From the NCBI GenBank assembly GCA_911728455.2, contig OU452229.1:11758878-11822877 (forward strand): DNA of 64,000 nt, read 5' to 3'. Made by a program: the position numbers and the translations under genes. How positions within the stretch are numbered: the first letter of the stretch is position 1; every line of letters starts with the position of its first letter. Source of the DNA: Marthasterias glacialis. Its lineage: Eukaryota > Echinodermata > Asteroidea > Forcipulatida > Asteriidae. Shown here one piece after another: positions 42,521-54,106 of the stretch. A model generated the notes under the pieces. That model saw nothing but the letters and a program-made list of their open reading frames with translations. It did not search any database and was not told the origin of the DNA.

Positions 42521-43560
42521 TATTGTATTAAAGTCTGATACAATGACAGTTTAAACAACAACTCACTTTCGAGGCGCGTGCGTCTAACATTAATGTAAAG
42601 GGTTTGAACGTATGGCTTTTTTAGGACATCAAAGCATCAAACTAAAAGCGTGCCTGAAACGCGCGCATAAGTGTCGTCAGCGCATAACAAATGCACAAAT
42701 AAATAAATAAATACTAAGAAATGGTATGAGATCATTTGGAAATGATGTGAAAAGTGTACTCCCTGAGTGTACTCTAGCCTTTAGGGGTAAGCGATAATTG
42801 ATTGATTGCGTCTCGGTCATCATAGTAACAATTGATGACGTATGTTTTGTGCGCATGTGCATGAGTGTGCTCTCCGGAACTTAATTTGTTTAAACTTAAG
42901 TGGGGTGCTAAGGTAAGTGGGGCACTTAGATTAGATGTTTCGTGAATAGGTAGTTAAGTGCCCAACTTAAATTAGCTGGGTGCTTACAACTTAAGTGCAA
43001 GCTTAAGTACCCCACTAAGTAAAGTTTCGTGAATAATAATAGTAAAATACATAATGACTGCACACTAAAGCACTTACTTGTGGAAATCCAACTTTTCGGA
43101 ACATCTATGCGTCTTGTGTTTCGACAACACTTCACCGTTAATGTATCGGAACCTTTATATTCTAATTTAATTTTGTTCTCTCAAAAACTACGTAGAAATC
43201 AGTAAAATCTGATGAAAATAGTTTGTATCCACACCAAACTTCGTGTGACGACCTGCGTTTTGTATTTTCAAACACTCTAGAAAAACGTGAGCTTTGACGC
43301 ACGACGCGCTACGTGTCCAATCCAGTCAGTATAGATAGTTCCCAATATGACGTAAATCGGCCATTTTTACGGACAATTTGAAAAACACGGTCGTGCGTTT
43401 CGCGTAAGAACGGCGGGCTGCACGCGCGCATTTCACAAAACTCATTTCACGATTGGTTAGTGAACAAAAAAGCGCTTGACGCGCCTGCAAGCCAAAATGC
43501 AATTTGCCCGCAAAGATGGCGTCTATGGGGGAACTATGTATTGTAACCAACTGACTTGCT
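42521..43560. promoter_or_regulatory. CpG-rich patch with possible divergent start sites
   Basis: The region is relatively rich in CG dinucleotides, notably near 42565-42670 and 43240-43460. CAAAGATGGCG at 43510-43520 resembles a YY1-type element placed at a start codon on the plus strand, but that frame closes after about 12 codons with no strong donor. A segment at about 42880-43040 carries inverted CTTAAGTGGGG / CCCCACTAAG blocks and two TTTCGTGAATA direct repeats, so it may be a small mobile element. Confidence 0.35.
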
Positions 43561-45457
43561 TATCCAGCCAGTCAAATGTGTTACTTTATTTCCTTTGATA
43601 TGCATGATTAAGTTGACAAAGTTATTTTACAGAACATTCCAAAGAGTTAAGGAACAACTTGTAGGCCTAGTGCTTATGTAATGATTCAATTTCTAAAGAA
43701 ATACTCAAGTCAGTGAACCATGTAGGGTGTGGCTCTGGTCTAGCTGAAAAATGTGAAGTGTTGTAAGGCCGTTCCTGCACCACCAGCTACAGCGAGAGGA
43801 GCTACATTTCCGTTCTTTCCGTTTTCAATTTGAGTTGGTTGCTTTGACTTCAGTTCCAATTAAAACATTTATTCAATATCGAGCCGTAGCTGCACCACTA
43901 AACAACATAGTGAGGAATACTTGCTACAAATATCACAAGTTCGGTGAGTTAAAAATGTGTATATTTTGTATGTTTAGGCATACTACAAATCTCCATAAAT
44001 TATTCGAATTTCGTGTCATGTAATAGACAGTTATTTGTAAAAAGCTGAATGTTTGAAAGTAAAGGTTCCATTTATAATTATCTTCAGTTAAAAAGGGAGT
44101 TCCTTGCTGGGATTAGCCATTTTGGTTCTGGCTTGACTGAGGTGTTTTAATTAACCTACATCGTTTTAGTGAAAACCTACCGTTATTTGTACAATATATC
44201 TGCGCTTCAAGGCGTCTTATTTATGTAATTAATTTACAGTTTCCTGCAACCTTGAAGCCTTATAGTCTGCCTTGACGTATGGCCCCATACCTTGGAGCCA
44301 AACCACTTTTATAGAAGCACGGGCGGATATTTAATGTGCTTATTGTAATTCATGTTGTATGCAATTATGATAACACCGGTTTTATATATTTCATCTACTT
44401 TTCAGGGATCACCCAGATAACACTTCCCCCCTGTGGTAGCCTTGCAATTACATTATTCTAAATTAAATTTATTATAGCCGGATATCTCATTACTATTATC
44501 ATAGTCTTGTTTGCATAATACCTTGCATGGATAATTTTTATTATTATTTTTTTTTCGTTCAAGTGGAGTATAACTCCATTTATTGTCATCAATCAAACAC
44601 TATTTACAACAGTATGAAAGATATACAGACAACAATATTATAAGGAAACGAAGATAACAAAAAGTTAAAAAATAAAATGTTCACTGATGTTACAACTGCA
44701 ACAACGATGAAAAATAATACAATCAAAACTCACAAAGCTTAAATTTGACTCAGAATGATCGAAAATGATCGAAATTTAAGGATAATCAAAAGTTGAATTT
44801 TAACTGGTCGTTTTTGATAAAGCACAATGCTTTGTTCACATAAATTTTATGGAAGGCGTCCTTCTTTAATCTACGGTTTTCCAATAAAAGAAATTTCTGT
44901 AGGTTTCTTTTGTAAACTTTAAGAAAGCTTGATGATTATTGTGACTTGTGCTTTATTTATCTAGTGACGAAACTTAAGACTCTACCAAAGTTGAAAGTTA
45001 TCCATTCTCATTTTTATATCTGTGTTGTCTTCCAATTGGTCACAGTATTATTAATGGAGATCAATGGTGTAACTCACCGTGGGAGGGCGCTTTTACTGGT
45101 ACCACCCACTGACCTCTATTATACTGAAATTATAATAGAGATCAGTGGTACCACCCCTGAGCCGTATAGACCTTTCTTTTGCAACGTCACAGCCCGAGTT
45201 TTTGCCAACCACGATGGAAAAACTACGGGGAGCCATGAATGCAAAGCACGAACAGATAATCACAGTTTAACTAAATGCATTACCGTACCACCCTTTCCTA
45301 TGGAGGATGTCGTGTGTGTTTACATTTTATACCCAGAAGTGGTCACGTGACGCGGGTCGCGCAATCGGTCTACTACACTTTAATAATAGACCGTCCGTCC
45401 TCTCCAGTGCTCGATTTTGTGTGTTAGGTTTGACTTACTTTGAAACAGTCTTAAAGT
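43561..45457. other. Spacer, mostly unassigned
   Basis: A possible plus-strand exon ends at CACAAGTTCG|GTGAGT near 43940 and would read FIQYRAVAAPLNNIVRNTC, but I do not recognise it and its start is uncertain. Segment 44550-44800 resembles the 3' end of a retroelement (CTCCATTTATTGTCATC). An inverted repeat lies at 45098-45152. The 134-codon frame around 44946-45350 overlaps this repeat and is not supported as a gene. Confidence 0.35.
45098..45152. repeat. Inverted repeat of about 22-26 bp arms
   Basis: GGTACCACCCACTGACCTCT then ATTATA on the left pairs with TATAATAGAGATCAGTGGTA then CC on the right, with two extra bases in the left arm. The centre is only seven bases. It may mark an old MITE. 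Confidence 0.8.
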
Positions 45458-45621
45458 ATGCCGAGCTGCTGTGTCTGTGCCTTGTGCCTGTACAAACAGG
45501 TCATCAACAAAAGGAATCAAACTGTACAGATTTCCAAGAAATAAAAAGAGAAGGAAAGCCTGGGAAGTGAAGGTGTCTCGGAAGGATTGGCAACCAAACA
45601 GATAGTTCATTCCTATGTGAG
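45458..45621 (+). pseudogene. THAP zinc-finger exon of P-element-like transposase, broken
   Basis: ATG at 45458 starts MPSCCVCA, the typical N-terminus of a THAP domain (C2CH zinc finger, DNA binding). A one-base shift is then needed to continue CACTNRSSTKGIKLYRFPRN and KKRRKAWEVKVSRKDW, which contains the conserved RFP and Trp positions. A TAG stop follows QPNR where the family normally reaches the last zinc ligands, and a GAG|GTAGGC donor closes the exon at 45621. The Cys-x2-His half of the finger would be on a later exon that I did not find. At least two inactivating lesions are visible. Confidence 0.72.
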
Positions 45622-48529
45622 GTAGGCTAATCAACGTCAACCCAGACCGTTCACTAGGCCCCTAGGGCTAGGCCTCCAAAGCCCGACCTTTCTTGCTCGT
45701 TAAAAGACCTTTATAGGTCCTACTTTCACGTTTTAGCACATAAAGTTACGTTAGTTTTGAAAGCAGTCACAGGTTTTATTTGCTCTCCAGACTTTTGAGG
45801 ACAACCATAACTTCGGCTATTATTAATGTGTAAATAACGTTAGACTATAGTTCATGTATTTCTGTAGAGTCTACACTACACCATCACATTTGTAATTGTA
45901 CACAAAAACGGCTCAACTCAATCAATGGAAAACACATGAAATCTTACAATTACATGTTCATGATGTTTCTATATTCCACTGTCAGATATTTATCAACTTT
46001 TGGGTATGAAAGGAGGGCACAAAACTAGTCATGACTGTTTCAAGTTCAGCTCTGACCTTCTTGAATTTATCATGTGGGAACTACGTTCAGTTGTGAATGA
46101 TACAAAATGTGATAAAATTTTCCCTAAAAAACATAGGCCTATCGACTGAGTGTGACTATGATGAGGATCTATATAGCCCAACTTATTGAGCTATAATTGC
46201 TCTTTTTTAACATCGGTCTCATAATTGTCACTGTAATTACAGTTATGAGAGACCAATGTTAAGAAAGAGCAATTACAGCTCAATAAGTTGGGCTAGATGA
46301 GGACCCATCTAGCATTCTAGGCTGCCAGTAATTGCCCTTTGCAGTTACTTTCTTTGTAAACAAGGGTGAGGTCTATCAATGGTCTGGGTAATCTTTTACA
46401 TGTAGCTAGTCGCTAGTAGTACATAAAATGTTCGCAGTAGTGGACGGTCTATGGTGGAAGGCGTACATATAGAATAGTATCCATCAGACATTTTACGAAG
46501 ATAGGAACACTGTGTCATTTATTTTACGAAAAAAATTCCCGGCTTCACTAAAACTTCCTGTGCTGCCTGCTGGCCGTATATTTTATTTATTTCATGAGAA
46601 AAGACTACACATTTGTGAGTGTAATTGTAAACCAACTTTATTTCACTTCACTTTAAAATTAATGATTGCAGTCATTAAAACTCAAAGTATGGCTTGTACA
46701 GAAAAAATGTGTTTGTTTTGTTTTCAAAGGAAAGGGCCCTTGAAATGGAATCAATGACAAAGAATGAGGGCAATGCAAATGAATAATACAAACATTTTGC
46801 ACTGTTCCTTTTTCAAAAGGGGGAAAAGCTTGGTAGTGGCGTGTAGTGCTAGTTTGATGCATACATGTAGATTAGCAGCCAACATTATTATCTACTGCTT
46901 TTTATTTTACCCAAAATAGACTAATTATTTCAATTTAATTAATTGGGATGTTTCTGTATTTTTACTTTGTGTAGGTACCTTTTTATCGCAGTCAGTTTGA
47001 ACCAAAGCGCACAAACAAAAAGTTGAAATGTACTGCCATACCAACGATCTTTTTTCATCAAAAATTCTCTAAACTGAGGTAATCTCCAAAAACAAGATGG
47101 CCCATGGCTGCATGTTCCACCAAGGAAGTTGAGGTGTCAACTTTTACCATCAAAGATGAGCACACATATGCAGCAGCACCGCCGTCATCTGAAAATTGTA
47201 AATATACATACACTGAAGTTCTATTTTTTATATTACAATTGTGTTTGACATGTTTGGACAGAAATGCTAAGCAATTTAGTTTGTCTTTCACTGTTGTTAT
47301 AACCACTGTCTGATTGGCGCAGAAAGATGCTGCAGAGAATTCAGTCAAGAAATGAAACCTCACCCTAGTTTCTTGAGGGTATTTTTTTAAATGTTAGATT
47401 AACTTTGTTCTTAAAATATTGCAGCTCTGATATTTGAACGTTTGTGAACTTTGTTTATTATATCTTGATTTCTTTCCCAAAATGTGGTTGATATGTTAGC
47501 ATGGTTGGTGTTACTCAATTTTTTAAACTGTTAACATAAAGCATCTCAGGTTGACACACAATGGTTTTGTGTAGCAATTTTGCTTGTACATTCAAGAGTA
47601 CTGTTGTGGGTGGTTCGATTCCACCGGAGCTTAGTTTAAAATTTTGAGCCACACTGATACCTTGATGAGAAAGATTCAAGATTCAATAAACTTTGTTTAT
47701 CCTAAAAAGGCAATTGCAAAAGATTTGGAAGCTCCGTATTACAAACATTATAAAAATTGCAGTAAATGGTTAAAGACAAGGAACAAAAAGCAAGTATACA
47801 GCACAAAAACTATTAACTCAAATTTACATTAAAATGGACACATACAAGCACATACCAGCGTGTACACGCAGTGCACAACTCTCAGCCAACGACAGGCCTT
47901 CCTTTGACATCAAAGATGGCAGTTTTTCAGCTTGTGACTATGCAATCCATCTACACACCACAATTAGACAGAAAAAAGTATGCTCTACTTGCATTTTTAT
48001 AAGCACATTCATGCAATTTTGATTTTGAAAATCAATACTTGACTGGTTAAGCAACCAATGTACACATAACACTTTGGTAGACCACTGTATTTACAGGCAT
48101 TTTACTCTCGAAATTTTTAATGAATGAGAGTATTATACAAACCAACCTAGGCTTAGTCATATTATATACTGTTTGGATCCTGACAATAATTAATTTGTAA
48201 TTTCTAACTACCCACCAATATTATTTTTGGTCATGTATTTATCAATCTAATTATTGATTAACTGAAGCAGTACTCTCAATTGGAAGCTTTTAACTTTTCA
48301 GATTTTTTTTTAAAAGAGCTCTTTAATATCTACATGTATATGTATACAAAATTTTTATGCCAAACTGGTCACAAAACTGGACAAGCATGTCAAACTGAAA
48401 AGGCACATTATAAGATTTTTTGTATGGATTTTCACGCTCAAGTTTGAAAATGCCACAATGTATTCAAAATTTTATTTTAAAACAAATTCTAAAAAAAAAA
48501 ATGAAACTGTCTTGTTTGTGTTCTTTTCT
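45622..48529. other. Interval between THAP exon and transposase core
   Basis: This was presumably intron and decayed coding sequence of the P-like element. It contains a palindromic MITE (46174-46295) and a possible exon at about 47105-47205 (STKEVEVSTFTIKDEHTYAA) of unknown identity. GTTCGATTCCACC at 47616-47628 resembles an isolated B box. The remainder shows nothing I can assign. Confidence 0.45.
46174..46295. mobile_element. Palindromic MITE, arms of about 50 bp
   Basis: TAGCCCAACTTATTGAGCTA then TAATTGCTCTTTTTTAACAT on the left pairs with ATGTTAAGAAAGAGCAATTA then CAGCTCAATAAGTTGGGCTA on the right. Mismatches are few and the centre (near 46234) is short. The terminal AGCCCAACTTATTGA recurs in the element at 52381-52540. 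Confidence 0.9.
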
Positions 48530-50170
48530 CTTCCCAGCTCAGCAGAGTGAAATTGGAGAACCCACACTTTGTGAGATAAGTTCATCAGACAACAAGCTAA
48601 ACAAAGTTGAAAGGCAGAGTGAAGCTCTTGAGGCAAAAGCTCCGAAAGGTGCGTAAGGAGAAGAGGGCCCTTCTGAAGGGCAAAGCTAGACAAGAGGTGG
48701 GTTTTTCTAAATTGTTGGGGAAGATCAGCTTAAGGCTCTTCATAGAGGAAGTATGAGAGGCGTCAAGTGGAGCCCCACCACAATCAAGAAAGCTGTCCAG
48801 CTGCGCTTTGCATGCGGACCAACTGGGTATGAGCTTCTCTTGAAACAACACCACCCTCTTCCTTCTATCTGAACTTTGCAAGGAAGAATGGAGACACTAT
48901 CATTCAAACCAGGGGTCCTCAGCCAAGTTTTTGGTTTCATGAAGTTGAAAGTGAAGGAGATGCGAGAAGAAGAAAGGATCTGCTGCCTGACCATTGATGA
49001 GATGTCAATCACGCCCACTGTCGAGTATGATGCAAGCAGTGGTAAACAACTTGGTAATGTGATTCTGCCCAATCATACTGGAAATGTCACACATGCAATG
49101 GCGATCATGCTTGGAGGAGTCACGTCACGCTTGAAACAGACTGTGGCATACCACTTCACTGGCAACTCCACTGATGGTGCAGAAATGCAGCCAATATAGT
49201 ACTGGATGTCATAAAGCAAGCCACAGACACTGGCCTGCATGTAGTGGCTGTTACAAGTGACATGGGCACTGTAAACAGAGCTATGTGGGAAGCACTGCAA
49301 AACAGTCAACAAGATTAAACACCCCTCTGATGCCAACAAATGACTCTACTTCTTAGCAGATGTTCCATATGTGATTAAGAACATAAACGTTGCACTCATC
49401 AGAGGGCACACCTTCTCACTGAGTCTTGCTGTTGTACTAGAATACAACTTACCATCATGCGCTGCAAGTGCAACTGCAGTTAAAGATCTGGCCAAATTCC
49501 AAGAAAACAAGGAACTAAAACCGGCACCACATCTCACTTCAGCAGTATTAGCGCCTTCCCACTTTGAAAAAAAGAAAATGGCAAATGCCTTGAGCCTGAT
49601 TAACCATTCTGTGAGTGCAGGCATACGCTACATGGTCAAGTGTGAAGGACGAAATACAAGCCATCTAACTACTGCATGGTTTCTAGAAATGATGAACCAC
49701 TGGTTCGACCTTGTGTCCAGCAGAGGCCATCAAGTTCTTGGCAAATATCATCACAATCTTCAGATCAATGTCAGTTGGGGAAAAGGGAGAGTGGAAGCCT
49801 ATCCAGACAGGCGTCATCTTGTCAACAACTTCAATCCTAGACATCCAAGAAAAGCTGCTTGACAAGGGGCACAAGTTCCTTCTTACATCCAGACTAACTC
49901 AAGACTGCCTAGAAAATCTATTTTGTTCGGTCCGATTGAAGAATCCAATACCAACTCCCCTGGCATTTAAGTGTGCCCTAAAGCTAATCAGTATAGCACA
50001 ATTTCTGAAAACATCCCACAAGGGATTTCCTGGACCAACCTGTGACAACACCAGCAGTACCAGCCATTGCTAAGATAAACCTGTCCAAGTCAAAGTCAGT
50101 CCCAGACCTGTGTGCTGCTGAAATGAACAGTCTCACTATCTGGCAGGGTATTGTGCTCATAGCGTCATAA
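48530..50170 (+). pseudogene. P-element-like (THAP9-type) transposase core, multiply frameshifted
   Basis: Translation in changing frames gives the ordered parts of a P-superfamily transposase: a basic coiled coil (KLRKVRKEKRALLKGKARQE, about 48620-48700), a helix-turn-helix (KWSPTTIKKAVQLRFACGPT, about 48765-48840), RNase H-like blocks with CCLTIDEMS (about 48990) and VVAVTSDMGTVNRAMW (about 49245-49295), DVPYVIKNINVALIRGH (about 49362), and the C-terminal TSRLTQDCLENLFCSVRLKN (about 49888). The D, D and E of these motifs correspond to the presumed catalytic triad. The family excises and reinserts DNA by cut and paste. Stops or shifts occur after AKGKARQ, before MQGRMETL, at 49197, 49318, 49342 and near 49860. 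Several CACGTC-like sites are CpG. The copy is dead. Terminal repeats and target duplication were not identified. Confidence 0.85.
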
Positions 50171-53024
50171 AGAACAATAGGCACTGCGCCTCTTGCAATA
50201 AAGGCGTAATCATAAAATTTCTTCATCGTGCTTATTTGTATATAAATGTAATATCAACACAATTATTTATATATAATTGTGCGGTGCAAAACAATCATTT
50301 ACATATAAAAAATCACAGTTGATATTGTTTGTAAACAATGAAAGGGTGTGTATAGATTATATATATATATATAATGAATGCTTTAAAACAATTATATATT
50401 ATATGATTGCATGGGCGAAATTAATTATTTATAAATAACTGTGAAAAAATTGTTAAATAACAAGTTATATATTATATAACGACTTATTTACAAATAATAT
50501 CATTAAATAATAAATTTACACTTGGCGCCTCATAGTCTATATGCAATCACTTATGTCATAAAAAACTCAAAACTCAATGCTTCAAAATCGCCCCTTAAAG
50601 AAATAGTTGTAAAGATGGTTTTGTAATAAACAGCTAGTAGCTAGAGACATAGAGGGGGAGGGGTGTTATTTGGGTCCAAACCCGGCCTCCCTTTATGAAT
50701 AATCATAGACTATGCGTGTGGCAAGGTCATGGTTTTTGACCTGCGGTGGCACGTGCTTCTGATCTTGCATAAATTCATCATTGGGAGTGACTAACAGGTC
50801 AAAACATAAAAAGCCAAAGTGAACTGCAACTCACAATCCCAATGCAAACTTACGCAAGAACGTGTTGCACTCCTTGTCCTTTAAGATGTTCTGTTAAAAA
50901 TGTACTTATTCCCAAAAGAGGTGCATTTCACTATTATAAGAAGTATCAGGTCTGGAAGTATGAAAAGTACACTGAGTTACGTTTGACTAACGTATGGTAC
51001 AATGACTTTGAATTTTGAATTCATCAGAAGTCAGTGTTATGTTTATGTCAGATAATTTGGGACAAGCTCTTTCATACTTTTTGTAAGAAACAGTGAACAC
51101 CAGCCTTTATTTGATTTTCAATGTAGAAGGCTTTGGTGATCTAGTGGCGGCTATACAAAAGCTTGCCTTGAATATTGTGACATTGCAAAACTGACTTTAG
51201 TCAGATATATTCAAAATTTAGCATTTACAATCCCATGTGACCAAGCAGGTCATTGTACCAGACATTATGCAAATCTGAATTGCAAATGAAATGGCGTTTT
51301 AAAGTGTTGATTACCCCGTGTATGCTAAAGCAAAAGAGAACTGGATTTTAACTGGCTATACCAGACATGTATCGGTCATTGGAGGTAAAAACAAGAATTT
51401 CCTAATGCATACATGTACATTACATAGAACATGGGGCTAAAATATATGTAAATTGTCACAAAACAGCCCAACTGCCACAGAATTCTATGTAATTGCAGTC
51501 ACAGGTGATGAACTTTGAAGTTCATAATCGGAGGTAGAAATATATTCCACACCTTCATGATACTTCCTGGTACTTGCAGATGTCCCACAAATAATAAATG
51601 TCAATGCAGTCATAATGTGGTCCCATTCTCAATGACCTCTTAAAGCACAGGAGTCTGAATCAAGTTGCATCTCATCCATTCAGTTCCGAGACATTGAAGA
51701 ATCCTGTAAAAAATAAACAAGCAAAAGTAACATCATTACATCTATTTTATTCACTTTTCTGAAATATTATAGAAAAAAGATTAGGACGTGTTAGTCCATT
51801 AGCCTATACGCATGACATAATTTATCAACTTTTCTTAGTTGCAGTCATCAAACATGTAACTCTAAAAGACTTTTACGATGATCGCAGTCACAAGGAACAC
51901 AAACCACGTATCCAATTTTAGTCGCTATGTGGAACCAGAGAACAATTTCTTTTTTTAATATTTAAAATTTCACATTTTATTTCTTGGCCTATGTGAATTT
52001 ATTTAAATTTTCTTAAAACTACGCTCCCTGCTTGACTGTCCTAATTTTCATGTGCAGTTTCAGTTGTTCTGTTTGTGTATAGTGCTTAATTCTATTTGCT
52101 TGTCTTTGCATTACAAAACTGTGATTTGTTTTAAACATTAAGACATTTACTTGCATTTCAGCAGATGCAGCGATTTGTAAAAAAGTAATTTGTAAATAAA
52201 CAATAAATTTGCATTGTGAATTGAATTGAATTGAACTGAATGAAAAAATTCACTCCTGTGGCCCCACTCTAGCCCATGTTGGACTGACTCCTTCGTCCGT
52301 TGCAGTTGAAGACAGCAGGGAGCCCACCTCCCTGGGCTATATAACCCCACTACTCTTAACTTAAAAATTTAGACTTGGGCATGTTTGGAGTGGTCATGAA
52401 TGATGGTCGGGTCATAGCCCAACTTATTGAAATGGAGGAAGGAAATAAGTTTTTGTTTAACAGAGAGCTATTACATTTACAGCTCAATTAGTTAGGCTGT
52501 TTTATATGACCCCACCATCATTCATGACCACTCCAAACATTACCGAGTCTCAATTTTTATTTAGTTCTGAGTCAATTTTAGGCTTATCAGGACCTTTCGT
52601 TCTTACTTGTTGACAACCAAAATATGGCCAACAAAGTTACAAAGTCAAGCAAAGTCGGCAGACTAGCTATGTTGTTCGCTCATGGTAGTACGGAGAACTC
52701 AGGCAACCAGACAACGTCAAGCCAATACACAACGCTTTGATTACATTACATTCAAGGCTACTTCATTTTTAGTCACAACAGCTCACTCTACAAACACTTT
52801 CAAAATGCTCTCAAACACGATGTAAAATGAGCCAAAAATATTTTTTTCTGATTACATAATATTCTTAAAACTTGAAATAACTTACATGTGGACGTTTTTC
52901 TTCTCTACTGGCAGTAGGTAAAAAATAATGGCAAAATAATGTTCGTCGGCTGGTTTGACAAGGACGTTTTCCCATTAGTTTGTGCGTAAACTTCGCATGT
53001 CGTTTACCGTTTCTTAAAAACAAG
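50171..53024. other. AT-rich spacer with a MITE
   Basis: Segment 50230-50520 is extremely AT-rich, with overlapping short palindromes such as ACAATTATTTATATATAATTGT. A MITE with long inverted ends lies at 52381-52540. A moderately GC-rich patch at 52255-52350 could be old repeat. No coding exon can be supported. Confidence 0.5.
52381..52540. mobile_element. MITE with inverted ends of about 36 bp
   Basis: ATGTTTGGAGTGGTCATGAA then TGATGGTCGGGTCATA (52381-52416) is the near-perfect complement of TATGACCCCACCATCATTCA then TGACCACTCCAAACAT (52505-52540). Inside, AGCCCAACTTATTGA and CTCAATTAGTTAGGCT echo the 46174-46295 palindrome, so the two belong to related families. Confidence 0.9.
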
Positions 53025-53037
53025 ATGGCTTCTAATC
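53025..53037 (+). CDS. Possible first coding exon of an unknown plus-strand gene
   Basis: ACAAGATGGCTTC places an ATG in strong context (A at -3, G at +4) within a YY1-like motif often found just downstream of transcription starts. Four codons later, AATC|GTGAGT is a near-consensus donor. A first exon of M-A-S-N plus one base is plausible. No second exon has been proven. The exon-like cassettes of the array begin 2.6 kb downstream, and one of their two open frames is phase-compatible with this exon. Confidence 0.3.
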
Positions 53038-53885
53038 GTGAGTTGACGCAACTCCCCGAATATACGGCAGGACGGCCTTGGTCTCGGCCCCCCTCGCTAT
53101 GTGATGACTTGGTCTTTGTCTTTGCCTTTGCCTCGGCACCTTGATAGGGTGCACAACACTAAATAGAGAGAAATCCATGCACCGGGCCTCGTTAATAAAA
53201 TGTAAACCCACAACTTTTTCTGTACATCAAAGATTTGAAGGTCCGCGCTTTTATGGATTGTTGAAAAATGGTCCAACATTGTGCCCTTGGTGTTGTTGAC
53301 TTTCAACCTGGAGCAGTTTGGGCAGACTGGCCGTCTAAAAATGGCCCTATTTTGCTAAGCAGTGTAGGATCATTTTTTCCAAGATGAAGTCTGGCCAGTT
53401 TACTCGTACTGGGTGTTTTTATTTTGGATCATCCCAGCAAAAATTCTCAACGGCTAACCTTCTCAAAATTGAAAAGAAAAATGAAGTTCAGTTGCCAGAA
53501 AATATAATTATTTGATTTCAGTGTTTTCTAGATGATGTTTAGTTTTTGATTTTTTTTTTACTTTCAGCATTCAGCATTGGTTGCCATGGGAGCCTATTGG
53601 TTTTTTATCAGTTTTTTTGTTTGTTTATTTTTTTCAAATTTTGTTGTTTTCTTTTTTTGGAGTGCATTTCGGAGCGCGTGCAGGGATTATCTGTTTTGAT
53701 AGTGCTTTTGGGAAATTGACACAAGTTTTATCCATCCTCCTCGACATATTCATCGGCGGACAAGTTTTTTTGAAAGTATATCATTTTAAGCAAATTGTTA
53801 TAAGAACAAAATACGCATTATTCTTACGATATTTCATTGTTTTATTGCATGTTTACTGAAAGAAAAGTATCGCGGATATGTAGCA
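53038..53885. other. Spacer between candidate exon and tandem array
   Basis: Nothing definite. A T-rich stretch (53600-53660) precedes GGAGTGCATTTCGGAGCGCG. The 92-codon frame at 53581-53859 is hydrophobic because of the T-richness and has no recognisable domain. Confidence 0.4.
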
Positions 53886-54106
53886 TTTTCGGATGGAGGA
53901 CTATGGCAGTTAACATCAGGTACAAGAAAATTCTCTCTCGCCCAATTATTTCTGGAGTTATTGGCCGTGGCGCTGCCGACTTCTTTTTTCGGCATTTGTT
54001 TGCTGGCTTCGGTCCAGCACACACGCAGCGGCCTTGGCTATTGTTGACATACACAGCATGGCCGTATACACTGGACATGCTCGGGGTGTCCTCATTCCGC
54101 TGTCCC

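Noticed and set aside
44946..45350. A 134-codon plus-strand frame as a gene
   Set aside because: It spans the inverted repeat at 45098-45152, has no recognisable domain, and its start lies in unassigned AT-rich sequence.
47104..47363. Overlapping frames on both strands as a conserved gene
   Set aside because: No domain is recognised. A short plus-strand part might be an exon of the dead P-like transposase, but no convincing acceptor was seen.
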